64,000 bases of DNA, from assembly GCA_963698275.1 (NCBI GenBank), contig CAVOQE010000009.1, forward strand, positions 620,001-684,000, given 5' to 3'. Source of the DNA: Anderseniella sp963698275 (GTDB lineage Bacteria > Pseudomonadota > Alphaproteobacteria > Rhizobiales > Aestuariivirgaceae). A model generated the notes under the pieces. That model searched no databases, was not told the origin of the DNA, and saw only the letters and a program-made list of their open reading frames with translations. Shown here piece by piece: positions 52,786 through 63,878 of the stretch. Position 1 is the first letter of the stretch. Every line of letters begins with the position of its first letter. The position numbers and the translations under genes were made by a program.

Positions 52786-54540
52786 ATGAATTCCGCATCG
52801 ACAGTCCTGACCGGCCTGGCCAGCCTGAGCAGCAAGCAGCTGGTCAACAGGCTTGTGCGCGCGACCTCTCCGCAAATCCCCAGCCTGACCATGTCACGGT
52901 GCACCGGCCTCGGACTGCCGCTGGCCGCCATCATCAAGGGTGATGCATCCCGCGCACCGGGCCTGTATCGCGGCGTATTCGAACTTGCCGGCTGCCGGGC
53001 CGTTCTGGCGGGAACCTCGATTTTTGAATTGCCTGACGCCCGTCCGGCTGCATTTGACGATGCCCTCAACGGTTTTGGCTGGCTGCATGACCTGCACGCC
53101 GGAAACACCCAGCTCTATCGGATTTTCGCCCGCGGCATTGTTGCCGAATGGCTGGAACTCAAGGTCTACAGGAGCGCAAGTGCACGGCGCCCTCAAACAC
53201 TGGCGGCCCGCCTCATCAACTGGATACAGTGTGCGCCTTTCCTGCTGCAAGGTGCCAGTCGCGGGTTTGAGGCGTCCTTCATGAACAGCCTGACCAGGCA
53301 AACCCGCTTGCTGGCGCGGCGCGGTGTCAATCACTTCATTCCCACAAACAGGCTGATGTCCGCGATAGCCATGGTCTACGCGACCTTTGGCACAACCGGT
53401 TTGGAGAGCCTGCAGAAAACCGCCCTGAGCCGGCTGTCTCATGAACTGGATCAGCAGATTCTGGCGGATGGCGGTCACGTATCGCGCAATGGACAAACCC
53501 TGCTCGATCTGCTGGTCCTGCTGGTTCCGTTGCGCGACGCACTCAACACCGCCCTGATAGAAATACCGGCACCCGTAAACGCTGCACTGGAGCGCATGCT
53601 GCCAATGTTGCGGTTTCTGTCGCACAATGATGGCGGGCTTGCCGTGTTTAATGGCGTTTCCAGAACCAGCGCCGGCAGAATCAAGGCCGTGCTGGAAAGA
53701 GATCAGATCCACGGGCGCCCGTTGAACATTGCGCCACTGACCGGGTATTGCCGCATTGCCCATGGAAGAGCGTCGATCATCATGGATACCGGCATGCCGC
53801 CGGCTCCGGGCCGCAACCCGAACGCTACGTGCTCGCCTCTGGCGTTCGAACTGTGCGACGGCCCGCATCGCATTGTCGTCAACTGCGGCAGCCGGCAGGG
53901 CGCCGATGCACAATGGCAGGCCGCCTCACGGCGCACGTCGGCGCACTCGACAATGACACTTGGTGAGCTTGACACCAGCACCGTGATTGACAATTTCTTC
54001 ACCAGCCGGCTGTTCGACACGCCTGCCCTGATTACCGACGGTCATGCCGACGCCGAGGTACGCAGTGAAGATCACGGCAGCATTATTTCCGCCCGGCACA
54101 CCGCTTATGCCAGAAGCTTCGGACTGGTGCATGAAAGACAATTGTTTCTCGACGCAGATGGCAAGGACCTGCGGGGCGAAGACCGGCTTGTCCCGGAGGG
54201 CCCGATCCCGGATGTGGCACTCGACCCGGCGTTCGCCATCCGGTTCCATTTGCACCCGTCCATCAAGGCAACCCTGTCTCGCGACGGTGCCTGCGTCATG
54301 CTGTTATTGCCCAACAAGGTTGGCTGGCGTTTCTCCGCCCGTGGCGGCAGGCTGTCGCTTGAGACAAGCATCTACCTGCCGGACAGCAAATCTGCCCGGC
54401 CGACCCAGCAGATCGTGATTTCCGGTGTGGCCGGCAGGCCCGACCGGGTTTTATGGGCTTTCAAGCGGATGAAAACCGTCGCAAAACCCCGCCCCCTCGA
54501 GGATCAATGCGCACCTGAGTTGCCATTGAATGCGGGATAA
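52786..54540 (+). CDS. Heparinase II/III family protein
   Basis: A 584-residue polysaccharide lyase-like protein. The N-terminal half is an alpha/alpha toroid (FNGFGWLHDLHAGNT-type segments, LNTALIEIPAPVNAALERMLPMLRFL), the C-terminal half the heparinase II/III beta-sandwich (PLTGYCRIAHGRASIIMDTG, SRQGADAQWQAASRRTSAHSTMTL, EDHGSIISARHTAYARSFGLVHER). No signal peptide is visible, though a leader could be missed. The ATG at 52786 fits best; an in-frame one at 52690 lies in a non-conserved leader. Members of this order keep such a gene between rsmB and purH, but its substrate is not known. Confidence 0.88.
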   Translation: MNSASTVLTGLASLSSKQLVNRLVRATSPQIPSLTMSRCTGLGLPLAAIIKGDASRAPGLYRGVFELAGCRAVLAGTSIFELPDARPAAFDDALNGFGWLHDLHAGNTQLYRIFARGIVAEWLELKVYRSASARRPQTLAARLINWIQCAPFLLQGASRGFEASFMNSLTRQTRLLARRGVNHFIPTNRLMSAIAMVYATFGTTGLESLQKTALSRLSHELDQQILADGGHVSRNGQTLLDLLVLLVPLRDALNTALIEIPAPVNAALERMLPMLRFLSHNDGGLAVFNGVSRTSAGRIKAVLERDQIHGRPLNIAPLTGYCRIAHGRASIIMDTGMPPAPGRNPNATCSPLAFELCDGPHRIVVNCGSRQGADAQWQAASRRTSAHSTMTLGELDTSTVIDNFFTSRLFDTPALITDGHADAEVRSEDHGSIISARHTAYARSFGLVHERQLFLDADGKDLRGEDRLVPEGPIPDVALDPAFAIRFHLHPSIKATLSRDGACVMLLLPNKVGWRFSARGGRLSLETSIYLPDSKSARPTQQIVISGVAGRPDRVLWAFKRMKTVAKPRPLEDQCAPELPLNAG

Positions 54541-54623
54541 CTGATCTCTCCCCTGTTCAGCATGTGATGTCTTCGTGTTAACCCTTGGCCTGATTTTCTA
54601 ATTGGCAACGGAGAAGTTGGCCG

Positions 54624-56204
54624 ATGAGCGCTATTCGTCGCGCCCTGCTGTCGGTTTCCGACAAGACGGGACTTGTTGAGTTTGCCACCGATCTGGCAAG
54701 CCTTGGAGTTGACCTGATTTCAACCGGTGGCACGGCACATACGCTGGCCGACGCAGGACTGAAGGTCACTGATATTTCCAGTTGGACCGGGTTTCCGGAA
54801 ATCATGGACGGGCGGGTAAAAACCCTGCACCCGAAAGTTCACGGCGGATTGCTGGCAGTGCGGTCGAACCCGGATCATCAGGCCGCGATGCAGCAAAACG
54901 AAATCGGCGCCATCGATCTGCTGGCGGTCAACCTGTATCCGTTTGAGCAGACACTGGCCGCCGGTGGCAGCTATGAGGACCTGGTCGAGAACATAGATAT
55001 TGGCGGCCCGGCCATGACCAGGGCGGCTGCCAAGAACCACAATGATGTCACAACCATTGTCGACCCGGCCGACTACCCTTTGATCATCGAGGAAATGCGC
55101 GCGCACGCAGGCTCCACCCTGCAGCAGACACGCACCAGGCTGGCGGCCAAGGCATTTGCGCGCACTGCAGCTTATGATTCGATTGTCAGCACATGGCTGC
55201 TTGGCGAGGCAGGCGAAGGTCTCGGCACCAGCCGGTCGCTGGGCGGATCCCTGATACAGACCCTGCGCTATGGCGAAAACCCGCACCAGTCTGCCGGCTT
55301 TTATCGCACCGGCGAGATTCGTGAAGGTGTCGCAACTGCACGCCAGTTGCAGGGCAAGGAACTGTCCTACAACAACATCAACGATACCGATGCAGCCTTT
55401 GAATGCGTCAGTGAATTCGACCCGGCCGACTATGCCGCCTGCGTTATCGTGAAACACGCCAATCCGTGCGGTGTTGCAACTGCTGATACCGCCCTGGAAG
55501 CCTACCGGCTTGCGTTGCGTTGCGATCCGGTCAGCGCGTTCGGCGGCATCGTTGCCTTCAACCGGCCGATCGACGAGGCAACAGCGGAAGTGGTTTGCGA
55601 CGTTTTCACTGAAGTCATCATTGCGCCCGGCGTGAGCGAGGCCGCACAAGCCGTATTCGCCGCAAAGAAAAACCTGCGCCTGCTGATAACACAAGGCCTG
55701 GCGGATCCTGACCAGCCCGGCATCGCCTACAAGACGGTTGCCGGCGGCTTTCTCGCACAGTCCCGGGACAATGGCCGGATTCATGCCGATGACCTGAAAG
55801 TGGTCACCAAGCGCCATCCGAGCGTCGAGGAAATGGCCGACATGCTGTTTGCCTTCCGTGTCGCCAAGCACGTCAAGTCAAATGCCATCATCTATGCAAA
55901 GCACGGTGCCACCGTGGGTGTCGGCGCCGGCCAGATGTCGCGTATCGACTCAAGCCGTGTTGCTGCCCACAAGGCACGTGATGCTGCCGACGCCGCCGGT
56001 ATTGCAGAGACGCTGACCACAGGAAGCGTGGTTGCATCCGACGCCTTCTTCCCGTTTGCCGATGGCCTGCTGCAGGCCGCATCCGCAGGTGCCACCGCGA
56101 TCATTCAGCCCGGCGGTTCGATGCGCGATGATGACGTCATCGCCGCCGCCGACGAAAAGGGCCTGGCAATGGTCTTCACCGGAATGCGACACTTCAGGCA
56201 TTAA
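54624..56204 (+). CDS. purH: Bifunctional AICAR formyltransferase/IMP cyclohydrolase
   Basis: PurH performs the last two steps of IMP synthesis. The 526-residue product begins IRRALLSVSDKTGLVEFA, has the cyclohydrolase SWTGFPEIMDGRVKTLHPKVHGGLL and the formyltransferase KHANPCGVA and VGVGAGQMSRIDSSRVA segments, and ends with AADEKGLAMVFTGMRHFRH. All family marks are present. It is followed 40 bases later by a YbjQ-type gene, probably cotranscribed. Confidence 0.96.
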   Translation: MSAIRRALLSVSDKTGLVEFATDLASLGVDLISTGGTAHTLADAGLKVTDISSWTGFPEIMDGRVKTLHPKVHGGLLAVRSNPDHQAAMQQNEIGAIDLLAVNLYPFEQTLAAGGSYEDLVENIDIGGPAMTRAAAKNHNDVTTIVDPADYPLIIEEMRAHAGSTLQQTRTRLAAKAFARTAAYDSIVSTWLLGEAGEGLGTSRSLGGSLIQTLRYGENPHQSAGFYRTGEIREGVATARQLQGKELSYNNINDTDAAFECVSEFDPADYAACVIVKHANPCGVATADTALEAYRLALRCDPVSAFGGIVAFNRPIDEATAEVVCDVFTEVIIAPGVSEAAQAVFAAKKNLRLLITQGLADPDQPGIAYKTVAGGFLAQSRDNGRIHADDLKVVTKRHPSVEEMADMLFAFRVAKHVKSNAIIYAKHGATVGVGAGQMSRIDSSRVAAHKARDAADAAGIAETLTTGSVVASDAFFPFADGLLQAASAGATAIIQPGGSMRDDDVIAAADEKGLAMVFTGMRHFRH

Positions 56205-56244
56205 TTTGCGAGCTATCAGCAACTACACCAATCGGAGGGATCAC

Positions 56245-56565
56245 ATGCTTGTTACAACCACCAACACCATCGAGGGCCGCCGGATTTCCGCCTACAAGGG
56301 TCTTGTGGCTGGCGAAGCCATACTGGGCGCAAACCTGTTTCGCGATCTGTTCGCCTCCATTCGCGACATAGTCGGCGGCCGCTCAGGCGCCTACGAGAAG
56401 GTTCTCAACGATGCCCGCGAAACCGCAATTGCAGAAATGACCGACAAGGCATCCGCGCTGGGCGCAAATGCCGTCATCGGCGTTGACATCGACTACGAAA
56501 CCGTTGGCCAGAACGGCTCCATGCTGATGGTCACCGCTGCCGGCACTGCCGTACTCGTGGAATAG
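56245..56565 (+). CDS. YbjQ family (heavy-metal-binding domain) protein
   Basis: A 106-residue YbjQ/UPF0145 protein. It begins LVTTTNTIEGRRISAYKGLV, then LGANLFRDLFASIRDIVGGRSGAYEKVLNDARETAIAEM, then ALGANAVIGVDIDYET, and ends MVTAAGTAVLVE, covering the complete family domain. Function is unproven. A CGGAGGGATCAC ribosome site precedes the ATG. It converges on the NAD-GDH gene with a one-base gap. Confidence 0.93.
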   Translation: MLVTTTNTIEGRRISAYKGLVAGEAILGANLFRDLFASIRDIVGGRSGAYEKVLNDARETAIAEMTDKASALGANAVIGVDIDYETVGQNGSMLMVTAAGTAVLVE

Positions 56566-56566
56566 C

Positions 56567-59500
56567 TTATGCCTTGGCCAGCACACCCAGTTGACTGGCA
56601 ATCACGGCAAACTTTGCCAGCGAGAAGTCGGCCTCTCTTGTGATCCGAACCAGTTCACCGCCGGTCTGGGCAACCTGATCCTGCCTTGCCGGTGACAGCG
56701 TGGCCTTGACACCGTCAGCGGCAATGCTGCGCACGGACCGCTGCACTGTCTGCCGGATACCCGCAATCGCCTGCCGGTCATAATCGCTTTCGCTGGGCAG
56801 GTTCTGTGCGCTGGCCAGAATATGATCGATGCCAAGTGTTCCACTGAGGCCAAAGTACGTCTTGGCAATTTCCTTGACCGGCCGGTTTGCCGGGCGTGCA
56901 ATCTGCACGACATCCAGTCCGCGCACCAGGTATCTCAGGCCTGCAATTTTCAAGGCAGTGTTCGCATCCAGGCCAAGTGCCGAGATTTCCTCAACATCGC
57001 TGGCCAGTTGGCTTTTCTGATTCTCCGGCAATACGCCAAACAAGGACCCGGAAATCGATGCGATACCCTCCTTGTAGATCGGGACCAGCTGCGACAGATC
57101 CGTTTTGGTATTCTCATTGGCCGCAAACCAGGCAACCGCGTCCGCCAGTCCGTTCTGCAGGCGCGCATATAGGGACATCTGCTGGTCACTGGATATCCGG
57201 TTATCCAGCCTGTCGACCGCTTCGTTCATGTCCACAAAGCCGAAGCTGTCGCGGCTCAAGACATAAAACCGCGCAAGGTCGCCGGCCTGAATCCCCGTGT
57301 CATTTACCAGATCAAACAGGAACAGCGGACCACAGCGGTTGACGATGCAGTTGGCGATCAAGGTGCTGATGATCTCGGCGCGCAACCTGTGACTGGAGAT
57401 TTCAGCCTTGTAGGTCTTCGACATCCGGTCGGGGAAATACCGCATCAGCTCAACTTCGAGATACGGATCAGATGCAAATTTCTGCGCCATCAGATCGTTA
57501 AACACGACAATCTTCGCATAAGACACCAACACCGCCATTTCAGGCCGGGCAAGATGATTGCCTGACTTCATGCGATCATCAAGCTCTTCACCGGACGGCA
57601 GAAACTCGATGGCGCGATCCAGGCCGCCGCGATTTTCAAGCTCCCTGAACAATCGCGACAATCCGGCCCTGTCTTGCGCCAAGGTTGCTTCCATCAACGA
57701 AACACACAGCGTCTGCAGATAATTGTTGCGCAAAACCAGGTCGGCGACATCATCGGTCATGGCAGCCAGCAGCTTGTTGCGCGCAGGCCGCTTGAGCTTG
57801 CCGGCAGCCTCAGCTTCGCCGAGCGCAATCTTGAGATTGACCTCGACGTCTGACGAATTGACGCCTGCAGAGTTGTCGATGGCATCAGTATTGATCCGTC
57901 CGCCATTGAGAGCAAACTCAACCCGTGCCAGCTGGGTCATGCCAAGATTGGCGCCTTCGCCCACTGCCTTGACTTTCAGTTCCCGGGCCGCAACACGGAT
58001 AGCGTCATTGGCCTTGTCACCGGCGTCCGCATCACTTTCGTTGCGACCGCGAACATAGGTGCCAATGCCACCGAACCATAGAAGGTCGGCATCACATGTG
58101 ATGATGGCCCGCATCAGTTCATTGGGCGTTACCTTGGAATTGCTCAACCCGGTCACTGCCATGATTTCAGGCGACAGGCTGATCTGCTTTTCGGACCGGG
58201 AAAAAACACCGCCGCCCGCGCTGATCAGTTTGCGCTCGTAATCCTGCCAGCTCGACCGTGGCAGTTCGAACAATCGCTTGCGTTCCGCAAAGCTTGTCGC
58301 AACGTCCGGGATCCGGATCGATGAAAATATCCCGGTGATCAAATGCAGCCAGCAGTTTGGTCTGCTGCGACAGCAACATACCATTACCGAACACATCACC
58401 CGACATGTCACCAACACCGACAGCGGTGAACGGCGTGGTCTGTATGTCACGGTCCAGTTCCCTGAAATGGCGCTTGACGGCCTCCCAGCCCCCGCGTGCG
58501 GTAATGCCCATTTTCTTGTGGTCATAGCCTGCCGATCCCCCGGACGCAAAAGCGTCATCAAGCCAGAACCCCGCTTCCGAGGAAATCGCATTGGCAACAT
58601 CTGAAAACGCTGCTGTTCCCTTGTCGGCGGCGACCACCAGATAAGGGTCATCACCATCCTGGCGCACCATGTTCGGCGGCGGAATTATCTTGCCACCTTT
58701 TGTATTGTCGGTCAGGGACAGAAGGCTTGAGATAAATGACTGATAGGCAAGCGTTCCTGCCTGATACACTTCATCACGGCTGCCGCCTGCCGGCAGTTGC
58801 CTCGGAATGAAGCCGCCTTTGGCACCGACCGGCACAATGACCGCGTTCTTGACATTCTGGGCTTTCGCCAGGCCGAGCACCTCAGTGCGGAAGTCTTCTG
58901 CCCGATCGGACCAGCGCAATCCGCCGCGCGCGATCTTGCCGCCACGCAGGTGTACACCCTCAACCAGGGTGGAGTGGACAAAAATCTCTGCAAACGGGAC
59001 CGGCGCCGGAATGCCGGGCACATCCTTGCTGCGTATCTTCATCGCCAGGGCAATTGGAAGACCGTCCTGCAGGTTCTCAAGATTGAAGAAGTTGGTCCGC
59101 TGCGTGGCTGTAATGACACCCACCATGTGGCGAATGATCCGGTCATCATCAAGGCTGGGAACGTTCGCCAGATGATCCTCTATGGTCTGCAGCAACTTGT
59201 CCTGCAGTTTCTCACGGTCGGCCAGCGTAACGGCCTTGGGATGGTCCGGTTGAAACCTTGCCTTGAACAGGTCCACCAGCAATCGTGTCACATCACCGTA
59301 CCGAACCAGTGTGCCGGCTATGGTTGAAAGCAGGTACGAGAAACCGGTCTGGCGCAGATAGCGCGCACAGACCCTTAACACCGTTACTTCCTGCCAGCTC
59401 AGCGATGCAGACAGCACCAGTCCGTTCAGCCGGTCGCTGTCGGCCTTGCCTGTCCACACTGCCAGAAAACAGTCTTGCAGTTGCTGGTAGCTTTGTTCAT

Positions 59501-61379
59501 CGACCGGGGTGTCGTTGTCCCGGTTGAGGGCAACCTCATGAATATAGACGTCATCAGGTGCCTGTCCTGATTCCGTTTTTCCGGACGGATGAACGATATA
59601 GGTATTTTCATCCAGCGCCCTGAGCCCCATGTCTTCGAGCAACGGCAGCCGGGCCGACAGGGGTACCGGTGATGCGAGATTGAACAGTTTCAACCACACC
59701 GCACCGTGATGTCCGACCGGTGGAGCAAACTCGGCTGCTGTACACTTATTCGCATCCAGGGCTTCCATGATCTCAATATCGTGTTGCGCCTGCGTGATAT
59801 CGGTTGCCTCACGATATGCTGATGGAAATGCCCTGGCGTAGCGTCTTGCCAGCGAGCGGCCTGCCGACCCGTCAGTGTCTGCCATCAACGCATCCGAAAG
59901 TTCGTCACCCCAACTGCGTGTCGCCTGCACAATTTCTTTCTCAACCAGCTCCGGATCAGGCAGGTTCTTCGCCGGCACACCCAGCGAAACGATAAACCGC
60001 ACCCGAACCAGCGTTCCTTCGCCAAAGTTGGGCATGAACTCCAATGTCTTGCCCTGGTAGTGTTTTTCCAGGATAGCACCGGCCTTCTCCCTGAGATCGG
60101 ACGAGAACCCGTCGCGCGGAAAGAACACAAACGCAATTGCATATCTCTCAAACCGGTCCAGCCGCACGAATAGGCGCGTGCGCGGCCGCTCGTGCAACCG
60201 CCACATGCCCATTGCAAGCGGCGCCAGTTGTTCAGACTCGATCTGGAACAGGTCATCGCGTGACATGGTTTCAAGAATGTTCAGGAGACCCTTTCCGGAA
60301 TGGCCGCTCGGCGTAAAGCCGCTGAGGGCCATCACCGCCTCTATGCGCCGCCGCAACAGCGGAATGCCGCTGGCAGCTTCGGTGTAGGCGGTAGAGGCAA
60401 ACAGACCGACCACGCGCAGTTCGCCGATGACGTTTCCCGCCTGGTCAAAATCATACAACCCCACATAGTCCATGACGGCAGACCTGTGGACGCGTGACAC
60501 AAGGTCGGATTTTTCCACCACGATTGCATAGCCGGACTTATAGTTTGCAAGGTCCCGTTTTGCGGCATTCTGGATGACCTGGCCCCGTTGCAGCCGCAAC
60601 ACACCCAGCGCTGATTTCTCGTCGACAAGCATCTGTTTCTTGCCGCCCTTTTTCCCCAGTTTGTAGTGACACATGCCGAGGAAAGTGAATTTGTTGTTCA
60701 ACAGCCAACTCAGGAAATCGATGGTTTCGCTGACGATGGCCGTTGGCAGCGGCGAGGCTTTCGTCCTGAGGTTTTCTATTCTGCCCTGGATGACGTGCTG
60801 CATGGGTTGCCAGTCAACAACCGCTGCTCGGATTTCATCCAGAATGTCTTTGAGCTCGCTGACCAGTTCATCCTGTTCGCGGCTGGAATTCAACGCTTCA
60901 AGATGTATATGCAGGTAGCTTTCGCGCAGGAAATCTCCGGTCTGCTTTTTCGTGTTGTCCAGGGTTTTCAGCTTGCCCTTGCTGTCACGCTCACTGGCAA
61001 ACACCGGATGCAGCACCGTCTGGACGGTGTGGCCTCTTCTCGACAGGGCGTTGATGATCGAGTCGACCAGAAACGGCATGTCGTCATTCAGGATTTCCAG
61101 AATGCAGCGCTGAGCCAGTGTTCCGTCACTGACCCCTGTATCGGAAATTCGGATCTTGACGCGGCCCGGAGCCTTGACGTCCAGAAACTCTCTGGCTCTT
61201 TCAACCAGCACGTCGATGTCTGCGTTCGTCAGTCCGGCAATGTCTTCCTCGGCGGCCTCACGGAACAGGTGTTTACGTAGTGTCTTTTCCAATAAACTCC
61301 CGGCTTTGCTTTTTGTTGCACGTTTCTGCCCGGAGCCGGTTCTGGATTTTTCTACCACGACGTTCCACCCTTTTTGCAA
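56567..61379 (-). CDS. NAD-specific glutamate dehydrogenase (GDH2-type), frameshifted
   Basis: This is a very large (about 1604-residue if rejoined) NAD-glutamate dehydrogenase that deaminates glutamate to 2-oxoglutarate, common in alphaproteobacteria. The first frame (58167-61379, 1070 residues) holds the N-terminal regulatory part and start of the catalytic core (GGLRWSDRAEDFRTEVLGLAKAQ, PVGAKGGFIPRQLP, VGDMSGDVFGNGMLLS). It ends in nonsense after DIFIDPDP. The second frame continues as DVATSFAERKRLFELPRSSW and carries ADLLWFGGIGTYV and the C-terminal helical domain to 56567. Removing one base from GGG at 58308-58310 (plus strand) restores one frame. Both sides are otherwise intact, which points to consensus error or a recent mutation. 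Confidence 0.88.
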
Positions 61380-61475
61380 CTGCCCAATAATTCAGCATAG
61401 GACAGCTTTCCAACAATGGCCATGCATTCAAAACATCTATATTGTCTTCAATTAATCTTCAGCGGAGACAATAAC

Positions 61476-62051
61476 ATGACGACTTCCGGCAAGCCCGCCA
61501 CAGCCTTGACGATCGATCAGACCGATCAACTGACAGAGCGCCAGCAGGCCTATTTCGACAAGTGCACCGAGAAGCTGGGCTTCGTTCCGAATGTCCTGAA
61601 AGCGTATGCATTTTCATCCGTCAAGCTGCAGGCATTTGCTGATCTGTACAATGACCTCATGCTGGGTGACTCAAACCTTTCCAAGCTGGAACGTGAGATG
61701 ATCGCGGTCGCCGTGTCCGGCGTGAACCAGTGCTATTACTGCCTGACTGCGCATGGCGCTGCCGTCCGGCAACTCTCCGGTGACCCGGGCTTCGGTGAAC
61801 AGATGGTAATGAATTTCCGGGCCGCCGACCTCGATGCACGCCAGACCGCCATGCTGGAATTCGCCGACAAACTCACCCGCACGCCTCATGCCATGGTGGA
61901 GGATGACCGCCAGGCGTTACGGGCTGCAGGCTTTTCCGACCGCGACATCTGGGACATCTCAAGCGTCGCCAGTTTCTTCAACATGTCGAACCGGATGGCA
62001 TCTGCGGTGGACATGCGGCCCAATGATGAGTATCACGCGCAGGCCCGCTGA
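61476..62051 (+). CDS. Peroxidase-related/AhpD-like carboxymuconolactone decarboxylase-family protein
   Basis: A 191-residue AhpD-fold protein. The redox motif is CYYCLTAHG (C-x-x-C plus His), preceded by LEREMIAVAVSGVNQ, and the protein starts with the family's PNVLKAYAFSSVKLQAFADLYNDLM region. The C-terminus has SSVASFFNMSNRMASA. Members act as thiol-dependent peroxide reductases or carriers. The ATG at 61476 is chosen because the upstream in-frame stretch (from 61416) is unconserved. It is divergent from the NAD-GDH gene. Confidence 0.9.
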   Translation: MTTSGKPATALTIDQTDQLTERQQAYFDKCTEKLGFVPNVLKAYAFSSVKLQAFADLYNDLMLGDSNLSKLEREMIAVAVSGVNQCYYCLTAHGAAVRQLSGDPGFGEQMVMNFRAADLDARQTAMLEFADKLTRTPHAMVEDDRQALRAAGFSDRDIWDISSVASFFNMSNRMASAVDMRPNDEYHAQAR

Positions 62052-62152
62052 CGGCTCCGGAATAACAAATCAGCAACCCATGCATTCATCCAAGGGACCT
62101 GGTTTTCGTAACCAGTCCGCTTAATAAAAGAATCTCACAAGGCCTCACCTTC

Positions 62153-63727
62153 ATGGCTTTAGACCACGCTTCACGGCGCACGTTCGCAATCATTTCGCAT
62201 CCCGACGCCGGCAAGACCACGCTGACGGAAAAACTGCTGCTTGCAGGTGGTGCCATTCGCCTTGCCGGTGCTGTGCGAACCCGTGGTGATCAGCGCCGCG
62301 CCCGGTCCGACTGGATGAAGATCGAACAGGATCGCGGCATTTCGGTCACCAGTTCCGTCATGACCTTCGACTATGACGGGCATACCTGCAATCTGCTCGA
62401 TACCCCGGGCCACGAAGATTTTTCCGAAGATACCTACCGCACGCTCACAGCGGTTGATTCCGCCATCATGGTCATCGACGCCGCCAAGGGCATCGAAAGC
62501 CAGACCCGCAAGCTGTTCGAGGTGTGCAGGCTGCGCGACATTCCCATCATCACCTTCATCAACAAGGTTGACCGTGAAGGCCGTGACGGCTTCGAGCTGC
62601 TCGATGAAATCCAGGAAATGCTGGCGCTGGACGTATCGCCGATGATCTGGCCCATCGGCATGGGATCGGATTTTTACGGCTGCTATGACCTGCGTGACGG
62701 ATCTTTCTCGCGCGCATCGCGGCGCGGCGGTCATGTCGACGAGACCCTCCACGTGCCGTCACCTGAAAAGCTCGCCGATATGGCAGGTGTGCCGGACCAC
62801 ATCGTGGCGGCATCATCTGAAGCGATTGAACTGGCGCAGGCGGGATACGCGCCGTTTGACCAGACCTCGTTCCTGGAAGGTCACCTGACACCGGTCATAT
62901 TCGGCAGCGCCCTGAACGAGTTTTCGGTCCAGCCATTGCTTGATTTTATTATCGAACATGCACCATCGCCGAGGCCCAGCCCGGCAGAGCCCCGCGAGGT
63001 CGCACCCGACGAGGACAAGGTCACCGGCTTCATCTTCAAGGTGCAGGCCAACATGGACAAGAACCACCGCGATCGCGTGGCGTTCATGCGGGTATGCTCC
63101 GGTCATTTCAAGCGCGGCATGAAACTGAAACAGGTGCGCACCAGCAAGGACATTCTGGTGCACAGTCCGATCTTCTTTCTGGCACAGGATCGTGAGATCG
63201 CCGAAGACGCGCAAGCCGGCGACGTCATCGGTATCCCCAACCACGGCACCGTGCGGGTCGGCGACACCTTCACCGAAGGCGAGGCTTTAAGGTTCACCGG
63301 ACTGCCCGCCTTTGCGCCGGAAGCGCTCAGGCGCGTGCGGCTGGGCGACATGACAAGGATCAAGCAGATGCGCGCCGCACTGGAAGACCTGGCCGAGGAA
63401 GGCCTGATCCAGGTATTTCAGCCCGAGGTCGGGTCCCAGTGGATTGTCGGGGTTGTCGGCGTGCTGCAGCTGGACGTGCTGGCATCACGCGCCAAACAGG
63501 AATACGGCGTGGATCTGGAGTTTGAAGCCTCGCCTTACGAAATGGCTCGCTGGGTCACGTCAGACGACCCTGCAGCCCTGACAACCTTCCGCGAGCGCAA
63601 CCGGCTGGCCATGGCGACAGATCGTGACGGCAGTTATGTGTTTCTCGCCAAGGGGTCATGGGAGCTGGACTACGCCGCCAAAACCTACGAAGACATCCGC
63701 TTCCTGCGCACCAAGGAACTGCAATAG
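62153..63727 (+). CDS. prfC: Peptide chain release factor 3
   Basis: RF3 is a GTPase that recycles RF1/RF2 from the ribosome. The 524-residue product begins with HPDAGKTTLTEKLLL (G1) after ASRRTFAIIS, then EQDRGISVTSSVM, DTPGHEDFSEDTYR (G3) and NKVDREGRD (G4), followed by domains II and III ending LEFEASPYEMARWV. It is full length with no oddities, and stands alone. Confidence 0.96.
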   Translation: MALDHASRRTFAIISHPDAGKTTLTEKLLLAGGAIRLAGAVRTRGDQRRARSDWMKIEQDRGISVTSSVMTFDYDGHTCNLLDTPGHEDFSEDTYRTLTAVDSAIMVIDAAKGIESQTRKLFEVCRLRDIPIITFINKVDREGRDGFELLDEIQEMLALDVSPMIWPIGMGSDFYGCYDLRDGSFSRASRRGGHVDETLHVPSPEKLADMAGVPDHIVAASSEAIELAQAGYAPFDQTSFLEGHLTPVIFGSALNEFSVQPLLDFIIEHAPSPRPSPAEPREVAPDEDKVTGFIFKVQANMDKNHRDRVAFMRVCSGHFKRGMKLKQVRTSKDILVHSPIFFLAQDREIAEDAQAGDVIGIPNHGTVRVGDTFTEGEALRFTGLPAFAPEALRRVRLGDMTRIKQMRAALEDLAEEGLIQVFQPEVGSQWIVGVVGVLQLDVLASRAKQEYGVDLEFEASPYEMARWVTSDDPAALTTFRERNRLAMATDRDGSYVFLAKGSWELDYAAKTYEDIRFLRTKELQ

Positions 63728-63743
63728 CGAAGACAGTTGTGGA

Positions 63744-63788
63744 CGCGCAATTGCCGGCGGCAACCAAAGACCGGTTGCCGATTGCGCG
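63744..63788 (+). other. Stem-loop after prfC
   Basis: CGCGCAAT (63744-63751) pairs with ATTGCGCG (63781-63788), and CGGCAACC (63758-63765) with GGTTGCCG (63773-63780). No T-run follows, so it may protect the prfC mRNA end rather than terminate. Confidence 0.45.
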
Positions 63789-63827
63789 ATATCATTGCGA
63801 ACGTCGGTTTCAGTCCAACCGACTCTG

Positions 63828-63855
63828 AAAAGCCCTCCGCACTTGTGGGTAGGGC
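63828..63855 (-). terminator. Probable terminator for the acyl carrier protein gene
   Basis: On the minus strand GCCCTACC pairs with GGAGGGC (one A/G mismatch) and is followed by TTTTC. It lies 23 bases past the stop of the partial gene at the window end. Confidence 0.5.
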
Positions 63856-63878
63856 GGCGTCGTGACAGCCGACTTGTT

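Noticed and set aside
54720..55871. Long 383-codon antisense frame inside purH
   Set aside because: It mirrors a highly conserved enzyme, has no recognisable domains and no ribosome site; GC-rich codon bias produces such shadows.
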